Shown here: positions 55,109 to 64,000 of the stretch, in pieces | Position numbering within the stretch: the stretch's first letter is position 1 | How the letters are laid out: the number at the start of each line of letters is the position of its first letter | NCBI GenBank assembly: GCA_029027985.1 | Contig: CP119076.1 | Span: forward strand, 620,001-684,000 | Source: Klebsiella aerogenes | GTDB taxonomy: Bacteria; Pseudomonadota; Gammaproteobacteria; Enterobacterales; Enterobacteriaceae | Direction: 5' to 3' | Length of the DNA stretch: 64,000 nucleotides | Notes under the pieces: model-generated | What the model was told of the DNA's origin: nothing | What the model saw: the letters and a program-made list of their open reading frames with translations, nothing else | Database searches by the model: none | Position numbers and translations under genes: made by a program

Positions 55109-56458
55109 CTACCAGTAAACGCGCGCCTCGAAGCCGCCGTCGCGGGCGTTCGCAAAATCGACGTTCATGCCGTGCAGCGATGCGATGCGGCGGACGATCG
55201 ATAAGCCTAATCCGCTACCGGGCGCCTCCTGACCAGGTGGGCGATAAAAGCGCTCGCCAATACGCGCCAGCGCCTGCGGGCTAATGCCGGGGCCGTTATC
55301 GCGGACGCGAAACTCGCGGGCGTTAAGCGTGATATCAACCTGGCTGCCGCGTGGGCTATAGCGCACGGCGTTGTCCAGCAGATTGCGCGCCAGCAGGCTG
55401 AGCAGCAGTGGCTGACCGGTGTGAACGATATTGTCGGCATTCAGGTGTAAGCGCAGCTCAATACCGGACTGCTGCGCGTGGTGGTACATTTCCATCACCG
55501 CCGACTGCAATAGCTCGTCGATGGCGACCGGCTGTACGTCGTCGAGCTGGGCAAGCGAATCCAGCCGCGATAAGGTCAGCAGCTGATCGACCAGCCGGGT
55601 GGCGCGGTCAATACCTTGATGTAGTTGGGCCAGCGCCTTATCCCGACCTTCAGGGTCATCCATTGACAGCTGGGCGACGTCGGTTTGCACCTTCAGCGCC
55701 GCCAGCGGACTGCGCAGCTCATGGGCGGCGTCAGAGGTAAACCGGCGCTCGCGGAGCATGGTGTCGTGGGTACGGCTGAACAGCTGGTTCAGCGCATCGA
55801 CCAGGGGGCGAACCTCCGGGGGAATTTTATCGTCGCGCAGCAATTCCGCGGAATCCGGCGCGCGCAGGCGCAGGGTGCGGGCCAGATTCTTCAGCGGCGC
55901 CAGTTCGCGGCTTAATAGCACGATTAACAGCACGAACATCAGCGGCAGCGCGACCAGCCATGGCGTGAGCTGCGAGGTCACGATATCCATCGCCATTTCA
56001 CGGCGGTAATCCCATTCCTGACCGACGGCGATACGATGGCGGCCGTCGGCAGTGGTTAGCCACAGGAAACGCCATTCGTCGTCATCGCCGCGCAGGTAGG
56101 CATCGCTGAAGCCCTCCCGCTGCGCCCCCCATTGAATATCTTCGCCGTTCTCGCCATCGTTGAGCACCATGCTGCCGTCGGCGGTGAAGATGGCGAACGC
56201 CAGCGCATCATCATCGAGATGGCCGTGTTTAACCTTCTTCTTTTCCCGCTGTTGTGTCGGCAGCGCGCGCAGTTCATCGAAATTCATCGCGCTCAGGCGG
56301 CGGGCGAATAGCAGTTGTTGGGTATCAAACAGCTTATCCAGCTTTTCGCTGGTCTGCTGCCAGGCGATAACGCTGGCGATCCCCCAGGCGACGCTGGTCA
56401 GTAAGACAAATAGCAGCGTCAGGCGGACGCGCAGGCTCAGGCGGGCGAGTCGTTTCAT
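55109..56458 (-). CDS. qseC: Sensor histidine kinase QseC
   Basis: A 449-aa membrane sensor of the QseBC two-component system, reported to respond to autoinducer-3 and catecholamines. The N-terminal membrane segment ([20 protein letters not shown]), a periplasmic domain and a second membrane segment ([15 protein letters not shown]) precede the HisKA domain ([14 protein letters not shown]) and an ATPase domain ([32 protein letters not shown]). The start overlaps the qseB stop by four bases. Confidence 0.96.
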   Translation of the reverse strand: MKRLARLSLRVRLTLLFVLLTSVAWGIASVIAWQQTSEKLDKLFDTQQLLFARRLSAMNFDELRALPTQQREKKKVKHGHLDDDALAFAIFTADGSMVLNDGENGEDIQWGAQREGFSDAYLRGDDDEWRFLWLTTADGRHRIAVGQEWDYRREMAMDIVTSQLTPWLVALPLMFVLLIVLLSRELAPLKNLARTLRLRAPDSAELLRDDKIPPEVRPLVDALNQLFSRTHDTMLRERRFTSDAAHELRSPLAALKVQTDVAQLSMDDPEGRDKALAQLHQGIDRATRLVDQLLTLSRLDSLAQLDDVQPVAIDELLQSAVMEMYHHAQQSGIELRLHLNADNIVHTGQPLLLSLLARNLLDNAVRYSPRGSQVDITLNAREFRVRDNGPGISPQALARIGERFYRPPGQEAPGSGLGLSIVRRIASLHGMNVDFANARDGGFEARVYW

Positions 56459-57114
56459 GCGTCACCCAGGGTATAACCGATACCGTGTACGGTGCGGATA
56501 ACACCGCTGCCGAGTTTACGGCGTAGATGGTGGACATGAACTTCCACGGCGTTGCTGGAGACGTCGTCATCCCAGTTATAGAGTTTTTCTTCGATCAGCT
56601 TGCGCGGCAGCACGCGCCCGGCGTTGCGCATCAGTAGCTCGAGCAAGGCGAACTCCTTCGGTTTCAGCGCCAGGTTTTCGCCATCAAGGGTGGCGGTTAA
56701 GCGGTGAGGGTCGAGCATCACCTTACCGTGGCGCAGCTCGCTGCTGCTCTGGCCATGGGCGCGGCGGATCAGCGCATCGAGACGTGCCGCCACCTCAATC
56801 AGGGCGAAAGGCTTGCAGAGATAGTCATCGGCACCGAGCTGTAGCCCTTCGACCCGCTGGCTGAGCGCGTCGCGGGCGGTGAGGATCAACACCGGTTCGC
56901 TACGGCCTTTGCTGCGCCATTCACGCAGAATATCAAGACCGTCGATGCCGGGGAGGGTAAGGTCCAGAATCGCGGCGTCGTAAGGGGCGCTATATAGCGC
57001 GGCTTTCCCCTCTTCGCCACGGGTAAACCAGTCGACGCTGAAGCCCATTTTGCTCAACCCGGCTTTGATGCCGTCGCCGATCAGTTTGTCATCTTCCACC
57101 AATAATATGCGCAT
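56455..57114 (-). CDS. qseB: Response regulator QseB
   Basis: A 219-aa OmpR-family regulator. The receiver domain has the phosphoacceptor Asp near residue 51 ([13 protein letters not shown]) and Lys in [10 protein letters not shown]. The winged-helix output domain has [20 protein letters not shown] and [14 protein letters not shown]. First gene of qseBC. A PmrA/QseB-type direct-repeat box stands between it and the divergent ygiW. Confidence 0.97.
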   Translation of the reverse strand: MRILLVEDDKLIGDGIKAGLSKMGFSVDWFTRGEEGKAALYSAPYDAAILDLTLPGIDGLDILREWRSKGRSEPVLILTARDALSQRVEGLQLGADDYLCKPFALIEVAARLDALIRRAHGQSSSELRHGKVMLDPHRLTATLDGENLALKPKEFALLELLMRNAGRVLPRKLIEEKLYNWDDDVSSNAVEVHVHHLRRKLGSGVIRTVHGIGYTLGDA

Positions 57115-57197
57115 ATCTTCCTCCGGCGATCCTGCTGCTCTGCGCAGTAAAGCGCGTTGTGAGAGGGGATGTACAGCATTAAAATTTCTTTTTTCCG

Positions 57198-57214
57198 CTT
57201 AAGAAGTCGTTAAG
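57198..57214 (-). promoter_or_regulatory. QseB/PmrA-type box between qseB and ygiW
   Basis: The minus strand reads CTTAAC-GACTT-CTTAAG, two CTTAA-N hexamers with a 5-bp gap, as in the PmrA/QseB recognition pattern. It lies about 85 nt from qseB and 50 nt from ygiW, so it could serve autoregulation and ygiW control. Confidence 0.7.
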
Positions 57215-57263
57215 TTTTGTCAGGCGTAATGGGAGCCATACCAACACCAAGGGAGAACATAAG

Positions 57264-57653
57264 ATGAAGAAAATTGCTGCGATGACCGCGATCGTCGCTC
57301 TGATTTCCATGCCGGTACTGGCTGCCGGGCAGGGCGGGTTCACTGGCCCTTCTTCAACGACGCAGGGCGGCGGCTTCACCGGGCCGAGCGGCGCGGTGAC
57401 GACCGTGGCGAATGCGAAATCGCTGCGCGATGACACCTGGGTCACCCTGCGCGGTAAAATCGTCGAACGCGTCTCTGATGATCTGTATAAATTCCAGGAT
57501 GCTTCGGGGATGGTTAACGTCGATATCGATCATAAGCGCTGGAACGGCGTGACCGTTGGCCCGCAGGATACGGTAGAAATTCAGGGCGAAGTCGATAAAG
57601 ACTGGAACTCGGTAGAAATCGACGTCAAACAGATCGGTAAAATCACGCCATAA
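57264..57653 (+). CDS. ygiW: YgiW (VisP-like) periplasmic stress protein
   Basis: A 129-aa exported OB-fold (BOF/YdeI) protein. The signal peptide MKKIAAMTAIVALISMPVLA is followed by a Gly-rich repeat (GGFTGPSSTTQGGGFTGPS) and the OB domain (VTLRGKIVERVSDDLYKFQD, EIQGEVDKDWNSVEIDVKQI). Orthologues are linked to peroxide, cadmium and virulence stress and are controlled by QseBC. It is divergent from qseB. Confidence 0.93.
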   Translation: MKKIAAMTAIVALISMPVLAAGQGGFTGPSSTTQGGGFTGPSGAVTTVANAKSLRDDTWVTLRGKIVERVSDDLYKFQDASGMVNVDIDHKRWNGVTVGPQDTVEIQGEVDKDWNSVEIDVKQIGKITP

Positions 57654-57794
57654 GGTTTTTACCCCTCGCTCAATTGATGCCGACATCCTCTTCAACCGAT
57701 CTCACTTCCTGTGACTCAGGACGTGAGATCGGGTATTATCGCGGGTAGTTTTGCCGCCGGAATGGCCGCGACCCAGATTGAGGATCCACGATTA

Positions 57795-60053
57795 ATGAGC
57801 GATATGGCAGAGCGCCTTGCGCTACATGAATTCACGGAAAATGCCTACCTGAACTACTCCATGTACGTCATCATGGACAGGGCATTGCCGTTTATTGGCG
57901 ATGGCTTAAAGCCGGTTCAGCGTCGCATCGTCTATGCGATGTCCGAGCTGGGCCTGAACGCCAGCGCCAAGTTCAAAAAATCCGCCCGTACCGTCGGCGA
58001 CGTGCTGGGTAAATATCACCCGCACGGCGACAGCGCCTGCTATGAAGCGATGGTGCTGATGGCGCAGCCGTTCTCTTACCGCTATCCGCTGGTAGACGGG
58101 CAGGGGAACTGGGGCGCGCCGGACGATCCGAAATCCTTCGCGGCGATGCGTTATACCGAATCCCGCTTATCGAAATACGCCGAACTGTTGCTCAGCGAAC
58201 TGGGCCAGGGCACCGTCGACTGGGTACCGAACTTTGACGGTACGATGCAGGAGCCGAAAATGCTGCCTGCGCGTCTGCCGAACATCCTGCTGAACGGCAC
58301 CACCGGTATCGCCGTCGGTATGGCCACCGATATTCCGCCGCACAACCTGCGCGAAGTGGCTCAGGCGGCGATTACGCTACTGGAAAAACCGAAAACCACG
58401 CTCGACGAGCTGTTGGATATCGTGCAGGGGCCGGACTACCCGACCGAAGCGGAAATCATTACCCCACGCGCTGAAATTCGCAAAATCTACCAGAACGGCC
58501 GCGGCTCAGTCCGTATGCGCGCCGTGTGGGCGAAAGAAGACGGCGCGGTGGTGATCAGCGCGCTGCCGCATCAGGTGTCCGGCGCGCGCGTGCTGGAGCA
58601 GATCGCCTCGCAGATGCGTAACAAAAAGCTGCCGATGGTGGATGATCTGCGCGATGAGTCGGACCATGAAAACCCGACTCGTCTGGTGATCGTACCGCGT
58701 TCCAACCGTGTGGATATGGAGCAGGTGATGAATCACCTGTTTGCCACCACCGATCTGGAAAAGAGCTACCGCATCAACCTCAACATGATCGGCCTGGACA
58801 ACCGTCCGGCGGTGAAAAATCTGCTCGAAATCCTCACGGAATGGTTGACCTTCCGCCGTGATACCGTGCGTAACCGCCTGAACTACCGTCTGGAAAAAGT
58901 GCTCAAGCGCCTGCATATCCTCGAAGGTTTGCTGGTGGCGTTCCTCAACATTGATGAGGTGATTGAGATAATCCGCCGCGAAGATGAGCCGAAGCCGGCG
59001 CTGATCGCCCGCTTCGGCATCAGCGAAACCCAGGCGGAAGCGATTCTGGAATTAAAACTGCGCCACCTCGCGAAGCTGGAAGAGATGAAGATCCGCGGCG
59101 AGCAGAGCGAGCTGGAAAAAGAGCGCGATCAGCTGCAGGCGATTCTGGCCTCCGAGCGTAAGATGAACAACCTGCTGAAGAAAGAGCTGCAGGCCGACGC
59201 CGATACCTTCGGCGACGATCGTCGTTCACCGCTGCGCGAGCGCGAAGAGGCGAAAGCGATGAGCGAGCACGATATGCTGCCGTCCGAGCCGGTCACTATC
59301 GTTCTGTCGCAGATGGGCTGGGTGCGTAGCGCCAAAGGCCACGACATTGACGCGCAGGGGCTCAGTTACAAAGCGGGCGATAGCTGGAAAGCCTCGGTGA
59401 AAGGCAAGAGCAACCAGCCGGTGGTGTTTATTGATACCACCGGGCGCAGCTACGCTATCGACCCGATCACGCTGCCTTCCGCCCGTGGTCAGGGTGAGCC
59501 GGTTACCGGTAAGGTGACGCTGCCGCCGGGCGCCAGCGTCGAGCATATGCTGATGGAAGGCGATGAGCAGAAGCTGCTGATGGCCTCTGACGCCGGCTAC
59601 GGTTTTGTCTGTACCTTCAACGATCTGGTGGCGCGCAACCGTGCCGGTAAGGCATTGATCACGCTACCGGAAAACGCACACGTGATGCCGCCGCTGGTCA
59701 TTGAAGATGACGCCGATATGCTGCTGGCGATTACCAACGCCGGACGGATGCTGATGTTCCCGGTCAGCGATCTGCCGCAGCTGTCGAAAGGCAAGGGCAA
59801 CAAGATTATCAATATTCCGTCGGCGGAAGCCGCCTCCGGCCAGGACGGCCTGGCGCACCTGTTTGTTCTGCCGCCGCAAAGCACGCTGACCATTCACGTC
59901 GGCAAACGTAAGATCAAACTGCGTCCGGAAGAGCTGCAGAAAGTCACCGGCGAGCGCGGCCGTCGCGGGTCGTTGATGCGTGGTCTACAGAAAATCGACC
60001 GCGTAGAGATCGATTCCCCGCGTCGCGCCTCGGCTGGAGACAGCGAAGAGTAA
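57795..60053 (+). CDS. parC: DNA topoisomerase IV subunit A ParC
   Basis: A 752-aa DNA-breaking subunit of topoisomerase IV. The active-site Tyr is in MRYTESRL (residue 120), and the C-terminal beta-pinwheel follows about residue 490. The start is set at [16 protein letters not shown] (57795), the known N-terminus; the open frame extends 28 codons upstream without support. Residues Ser80 and Glu84 (HGDSACYE) in the quinolone-resistance region are wild type. The mqsRA, ygiV and ygiS genes of E. coli are absent between it and ygiW. Confidence 0.97.
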   Translation: MSDMAERLALHEFTENAYLNYSMYVIMDRALPFIGDGLKPVQRRIVYAMSELGLNASAKFKKSARTVGDVLGKYHPHGDSACYEAMVLMAQPFSYRYPLVDGQGNWGAPDDPKSFAAMRYTESRLSKYAELLLSELGQGTVDWVPNFDGTMQEPKMLPARLPNILLNGTTGIAVGMATDIPPHNLREVAQAAITLLEKPKTTLDELLDIVQGPDYPTEAEIITPRAEIRKIYQNGRGSVRMRAVWAKEDGAVVISALPHQVSGARVLEQIASQMRNKKLPMVDDLRDESDHENPTRLVIVPRSNRVDMEQVMNHLFATTDLEKSYRINLNMIGLDNRPAVKNLLEILTEWLTFRRDTVRNRLNYRLEKVLKRLHILEGLLVAFLNIDEVIEIIRREDEPKPALIARFGISETQAEAILELKLRHLAKLEEMKIRGEQSELEKERDQLQAILASERKMNNLLKKELQADADTFGDDRRSPLREREEAKAMSEHDMLPSEPVTIVLSQMGWVRSAKGHDIDAQGLSYKAGDSWKASVKGKSNQPVVFIDTTGRSYAIDPITLPSARGQGEPVTGKVTLPPGASVEHMLMEGDEQKLLMASDAGYGFVCTFNDLVARNRAGKALITLPENAHVMPPLVIEDDADMLLAITNAGRMLMFPVSDLPQLSKGKGNKIINIPSAEAASGQDGLAHLFVLPPQSTLTIHVGKRKIKLRPEELQKVTGERGRRGSLMRGLQKIDRVEIDSPRRASAGDSEE

Positions 60054-60057
60054 AATC

Positions 60058-60092
60058 AGCATCCTTCACCCAGGCGGAGGATGCTAAAATTT
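60058..60092 (+). terminator. Weak terminator-like hairpin after parC
   Basis: An 8-bp stem, AGCATCCT / AGGATGCT, with a 12-nt loop followed by AAAATTTG. The short T-run makes it a weak terminator candidate. A second hairpin, GGGGCGGA / TCCGCCCC (60141-60161), lies in the plsC leader. Confidence 0.45.
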
Positions 60093-60239
60093 GCCGCAAA
60101 ATCGTTGTTTATTCAGGCATTGCGATTAACATGTCCTCTTGGGGCGGAGATTTTCCGCCCCGCATGGAGTGGACAGCGGTGTCTTGAACCTGCGAAACAA
60201 CGGGTATAACGCAAAGCGGTTTGGGTTTCAGAGGAAGCT

Positions 60240-60977
60240 ATGCTATTTATTTTTCGACTAATTTTCGTTGTCATTTATTGCATCGTGGTATGCATATTTG
60301 GCAGTCTTTACTGCTTGTTCAGCCCACGCAACCCTAAGCACGTCGCGACGTTCGGCCACCTGTTTGGCCGTTTGTCCCCGGTATTCGGCCTGAAAGTCGA
60401 GCTGCGCAAGCCCGCGGATGCGGAAAGCTACGGCAATGCGATCTACATCGCTAACCACCAGAACAACTATGATATGGTGACAGCGTCGAACATCGTGCAG
60501 CCGCCGACGGTCACCGTGGGTAAAAAGAGCCTGCTGTGGATCCCGTTCTTTGGCCAACTCTATTGGCTGACGGGCAACCTGTTGATTGACCGTAATAATC
60601 GGACCAAAGCGCACGGCACCATTGCTGAAGTGGTGAATGCTTTTAAAAAGCGTAAAATTTCGTTCTGGATGTTCCCTGAGGGGACCCGCAGCCGCGGTCG
60701 CGGTCTGTTGCCCTTTAAAACCGGCGCCTTCCACGCGGCGATCGCTGCTGGCGTACCGATTATTCCAGTATGCGTGTCGAACACATCGAACAAAATCAAA
60801 CTCAGTCGCTGGAACAACGGTCTGGTGATTGTAGAAATGCTGCCGCCGGTAGATACCAGCCAGTTTGGTAAAGATAACGTGCGCGCGCTGGCGACGCATT
60901 GTCGTGAACTGATGGCGGCGAAAATCGCCGAGCTGGATAAAGAAGTGGCCGAGCGTGAAGCGGCCGGTAAGAAATAA
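60240..60977 (+). CDS. plsC: 1-acyl-sn-glycerol-3-phosphate acyltransferase PlsC
   Basis: A 245-aa inner-membrane enzyme converting lysophosphatidic acid to phosphatidic acid. An N-terminal hydrophobic segment (MLFIFRLIFVVIYCIVVCIF) is followed by the catalytic NHQNNYD (HX4D) near residue 73 and the substrate-binding FPEGTRSRGRG near residue 145. Same length as in E. coli. ftsP follows 83 nt later. Confidence 0.97.
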   Translation: MLFIFRLIFVVIYCIVVCIFGSLYCLFSPRNPKHVATFGHLFGRLSPVFGLKVELRKPADAESYGNAIYIANHQNNYDMVTASNIVQPPTVTVGKKSLLWIPFFGQLYWLTGNLLIDRNNRTKAHGTIAEVVNAFKKRKISFWMFPEGTRSRGRGLLPFKTGAFHAAIAAGVPIIPVCVSNTSNKIKLSRWNNGLVIVEMLPPVDTSQFGKDNVRALATHCRELMAAKIAELDKEVAEREAAGKK

Positions 60978-61060
60978 AACAGAAAACGCCGCCAATGCGA
61001 GCGTATTGCTGGCGGGAAACGAATTCCCCTTGTGCATTGTCAGTATTTCATGGAGTTAAT

Positions 61061-62473
61061 ATGTCATTCAGTCGGCGTCAGTTTATTAAGGCTTCAGGTG
61101 TAGCGCTGTGCGCGGGCGCCGCGCCGCTGAAGGCTCATGCCGCCGGCCAGCAGCCGGTGCTGCCGGTTCCGCCTCTGCTTGAATCCCGTCGTGGTCAGCC
61201 GCTGTTTCTGACCCTGCAACGTTCCCACTGGTCATTCACTCAGGGAACGCGCGCGCCGGTATGGGGCATCAATGGCCGCTATCTTGGGCCGACGATCCGC
61301 GTCTGGAACGGCGATGACGTCAAACTGATCTACAGCAACCGCCTGGCCGAAAATGTCGCGATGACGATTCGTGGCCTACAGGTGCCGGGGCCGCTGATTG
61401 GCGGCGCGGCGCGCATGATGTCGCCGAACGCCGACTGGGCGCCGGTGCTGCCGATTCGCCAGAGCGCGGCGACCTTGTGGTATCAGGCGAATACGCCAAA
61501 CCGCATGGCGAAACAGGTTTACAACGGCCTGGCGGGGATGTGGCTGGTGGAAGACGAGGTCAGCAAGAATCTGCCGATCCCGAACCACTACGGCGTTGAT
61601 GACTTCCCGGTGATCATTCAGGACAAACGTCTGGATAACTTTGGGAGCCCGGAATATAGCGAACCGGGCAGTGGCGGCTTTGTTGGCGATACGCTGCTGG
61701 TGAACGGCGCGCAGGGACCGTACGTCGAAGTTTCGCGCGGCTGGGTACGCCTGCGTCTGTTGAACGCCTCCAACTCGCGGCGCTATCAGTTGCAGATGAG
61801 CGATGGCCGCCTGCTGCACGTGATCTCTGGCGATCAAGGATTCCTGCCGGCGCCGGTTTCGCTTAAGCAATTGTCGCTGGCTCCCGGCGAGCGGCGCGAG
61901 ATTCTGGTCGATATGACCAACGGCGATGAAGTGTCGATTACCTGTGGCGAAGCGGCCAGTATCGTCGACCGTATCCGCGGTTTCTTCGAACCGTCGAGTA
62001 TTCTGATCTCCACGCTGGTGCTGACGCTGCGCCCGACCGGCCTGTTGCCGTTGGTGACCGATAGCCTGCCGGTGCGTCTGCTGCCGACGGAGCTGCTTTC
62101 CGGTACGCCGCTGCGCAGCCGCGATATCACTCTCGGCGACGACCCGGGTATCAACGGTCAACTGTGGGATCCGCAGCGTATTGATATCACCGCCCAGCAG
62201 GGCACATGGGAGCGCTGGACCGTCCGCGCCGACCGCCCGCAGTCGTTCCATATTGAAGGCGTGATGTTCCAGATCCGCAACGTCAACGGGACGATGCCAT
62301 TCCCGGAAGACAGAGGCTGGAAAGATACCGTGTGGATCGACGGGCAGGTAGAACTGATGGTGTATTACAACCAACCGTCCTGGCCGCACTTCCCGTTCCA
62401 GTATCTCAGCCAGACGTTAGAGCTCGCCGACCGCGGCTCGATTGGCCAGATTCTGGTGAATCCGGCGCCGTAA
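61061..62473 (+). CDS. ftsP: Cell division protein FtsP (SufI)
   Basis: A 470-aa periplasmic multicopper-oxidase-fold protein without copper that stabilises the divisome under stress. The twin-arginine signal SRRQFIKASGVALCAGAA directs Tat export. The cupredoxin repeats are readable (WGINGRYLGPTIRVWNGDDV, VNGAQGPYVEVSRGWVRLRL). The start at 61061 (MSFSRRQF) gives the E. coli length with GGAG upstream; the frame is open 22 codons further. Confidence 0.96.
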   Translation: MSFSRRQFIKASGVALCAGAAPLKAHAAGQQPVLPVPPLLESRRGQPLFLTLQRSHWSFTQGTRAPVWGINGRYLGPTIRVWNGDDVKLIYSNRLAENVAMTIRGLQVPGPLIGGAARMMSPNADWAPVLPIRQSAATLWYQANTPNRMAKQVYNGLAGMWLVEDEVSKNLPIPNHYGVDDFPVIIQDKRLDNFGSPEYSEPGSGGFVGDTLLVNGAQGPYVEVSRGWVRLRLLNASNSRRYQLQMSDGRLLHVISGDQGFLPAPVSLKQLSLAPGERREILVDMTNGDEVSITCGEAASIVDRIRGFFEPSSILISTLVLTLRPTGLLPLVTDSLPVRLLPTELLSGTPLRSRDITLGDDPGINGQLWDPQRIDITAQQGTWERWTVRADRPQSFHIEGVMFQIRNVNGTMPFPEDRGWKDTVWIDGQVELMVYYNQPSWPHFPFQYLSQTLELADRGSIGQILVNPAP

Positions 62474-62597
62474 TCTCCGTCACCCTGGCCGGGTCGCGGT
62501 CAGGGTTTGAGAAAATCCTCCTTCATTTCCTGTCTTGATCCGGCTTATAATCCACGCCCTTTTTGATTATTTTTTTATCATTTTCCCCGGAAGCAAT

Positions 62598-64000
62598 ATG
62601 AGCGCAATATCCCTGATCCAGCCGGATCGTGACCTATTTTCCTGGCCGCAATACTGGGCTGCCTGTTTTGGCCCTGCGCCATTTTTACCGATGTCGCGTG
62701 AAGAGATGGATCAACTTGGCTGGGATAGCTGCGACATTATCCTGGTGACTGGCGACGCCTACGTCGACCACCCAAGCTTCGGTATGGCTATCTGTGGCCG
62801 TATGCTGGAAGCGCAGGGCTTTCGTGTCGGGATCATCTCCCAGCCGGAGTGGAACAGCAAAGAAGACTTCATGCGTCTGGGTAAGCCGAATCTGTTCTTT
62901 GGCGTCACCGCGGGCAACATGGACTCGATGATCAACCGCTATACCGCCGACCGTAAACTGCGTCATGACGATGCTTACACCGCTGGCAACGTGGCAGGCA
63001 AACGTCCTGACCGCGCAACGCTGGTTTATACCCAGCGCTGCAAAGAGGCGTGGAAAGATGTGCCGGTGATCCTCGGCGGTATTGAAGCCAGCCTGCGCCG
63101 TACCGCGCACTATGATTACTGGTCTGATACCGTTCGCCGCTCGGTGCTGGTGGATTCGAAAGCCGATATGCTGATGTTTGGCAATGGTGAGCGTCCGCTG
63201 GTTGAAGTGGCGCACCGTCTGGCGATGGGCGAAGCGATCTCCGACATTCGCGACGTGCGTAATACCGCGATCATGGTAAAAGAAGCGCTGCCGGGTTGGA
63301 GCGGCGTCGATTCCACGCGTCTGGATACCCCGGGCAAAATCGACCCGATTCCGCATCCGTATGGTGAAGATCTGCCGTGCGCCGATAACAAACCGGTTGA
63401 GCCGAAAAAGCAGCAAGCCAAAAGCATTACCGTACAGCCGCCGCGGCCAAAACCGTGGGAGAAGACTTACGTGTTGCTGCCATCCTTCGAGAAGGTCAAA
63501 GGCGACAAAGTGCTGTACGCCCACGCGTCGCGTATTCTGCACCATGAAACGAACCCAGGCTGCGCCCGCGCGCTAATGCAAAAACACGGCGAGCGTTACA
63601 TCTGGGTTAACCCGCCGGCGATCCCACTCTCCACCGAAGAGATGGATAGCGTTTTTGCGTTGCCGTATAAACGCGTGCCGCATCCGGTATATGGCGATGC
63701 GCGTATCCCGGCCTACGAGATGATCCGTTTCTCTATCAACATCATGCGCGGCTGCTTCGGCGGTTGTTCTTTCTGCTCGATCACCGAACACGAAGGGCGC
63801 ATTATCCAGAGCCGTTCCGAAGATTCGATCATCAACGAAATCGAAGCCATTCGCGACACTGTTCCCGGATTTACCGGTATTATCTCCGATCTTGGCGGCC
63901 CAACCGCCAACATGTACATGCTGCGCTGTAAATCGCCGCGCGCCGAGCAGACCTGCCGCCGTCTCTCCTGTGTGTACCCGGATATCTGCCCGCACATGGA
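62598..64000 (+). CDS. ygiQ: YgiQ-family radical SAM protein (3' end beyond window)
   Basis: The N-terminal 467 codons or so of a radical-SAM protein of about 740 aa. [20 protein letters not shown] at the start and [20 protein letters not shown] in the N-terminal B12-binding-like part are typical. The SAM cluster motif is in [12 protein letters not shown] (CX3CX2C). Function is unknown in any organism I can name. It follows ftsP by 124 nt and runs off the right edge. Confidence 0.94.
   Translation, partial: MSAISLIQPDRDLFSWPQYWAACFGPAPFLPMSREEMDQLGWDSCDIILVTGDAYVDHPSFGMAICGRMLEAQGFRVGIISQPEWNSKEDFMRLGKPNLFFGVTAGNMDSMINRYTADRKLRHDDAYTAGNVAGKRPDRATLVYTQRCKEAWKDVPVILGGIEASLRRTAHYDYWSDTVRRSVLVDSKADMLMFGNGERPLVEVAHRLAMGEAISDIRDVRNTAIMVKEALPGWSGVDSTRLDTPGKIDPIPHPYGEDLPCADNKPVEPKKQQAKSITVQPPRPKPWEKTYVLLPSFEKVKGDKVLYAHASRILHHETNPGCARALMQKHGERYIWVNPPAIPLSTEEMDSVFALPYKRVPHPVYGDARIPAYEMIRFSINIMRGCFGGCSFCSITEHEGRIIQSRSEDSIINEIEAIRDTVPGFTGIISDLGGPTANMYMLRCKSPRAEQTCRRLSCVYPDICPHM

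Overview
The window is an enterobacterial chromosome segment. Most of it follows the E. coli K-12 order from ebgA through rpoD-dnaG-rpsU to tolC, parE, parC and ygiQ, and the encoded proteins are close to their E. coli counterparts. The best fit is Klebsiella or a close relative such as Raoultella. The reasons are the dha (glycerol/dihydroxyacetone) genes with both an ATP-type and a PTS-type dihydroxyacetone kinase, the sulfatase/anSME pair, the abundant GC-rich REP elements, and the absence of the aerotaxis gene aer between patA and yqjI, as expected for a non-motile lineage. This is inference from gene content; no species marker was tested.

Layout. 1-7.9 kb: ebgA (cut by the left edge), ebgR, ygjH, patA, yqjI and yqjH. 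7.9-25.1 kb is an accessory block between yqjH and tRNA-Ile ileX. It holds a nine-copy 57-bp REP tandem array; a dihydroxyacetone kinase operon (dhaK-dhaL-dhaM plus ATP-type dhaK) divergent from dhaD-dhaR; a sulfatase cassette (sulfatase, radical-SAM maturase, periplasmic HAD phosphatase) flanked by two paralogous IprA/YaiV-like regulators; and an AT-rich stretch with three small genes. 25.1-33.7 kb: ileX, mug, the macromolecular synthesis operon rpsU-dnaG-rpoD with an ERIC element just upstream of dnaG, tsaD, an MFS transporter and plsY. 33.9-47.8 kb: folB, uppP, cca, ygiM, ygiF, glnE, hldE, glgS, ubiK, an FMN riboswitch with ribB, ygiD, ygiC and ygiB. 47.9-64 kb: tolC; nudF-yqiB-cpdA-yqiA-parE; ygiN, mdaB, qseC and qseB divergent from ygiW; then parC, plsC, ftsP and ygiQ (cut by the right edge).

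How the genes work together. DhaD oxidises glycerol to dihydroxyacetone, and the kinases phosphorylate it with PEP (via DhaM/DhaL/DhaK) or ATP. DhaR probably controls both divergent units through GTTYCA-N3-TGRAAC palindromes between them. The 1,3-propanediol branch (dhaB, dhaT) that often adjoins dhaR is not here. In the sulfatase cassette, the maturase would convert Ser92 of the sulfatase to formylglycine before export to the periplasm, where the HAD phosphatase should also work; the two flanking regulators suggest dedicated control. Regulatory sites readable in the sequence include an EbgR operator, a sigma-54 promoter for patA, a Fur box and YqjI-type palindromes at yqjI/yqjH, the RFN riboswitch and a QseB/PmrA-type box between qseB and ygiW.

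The best candidate for an undescribed system is the sulfatase cassette bracketed by paralogous IprA-like regulators (17.0-23.0 kb). Most of the rest is ordinary core genome.
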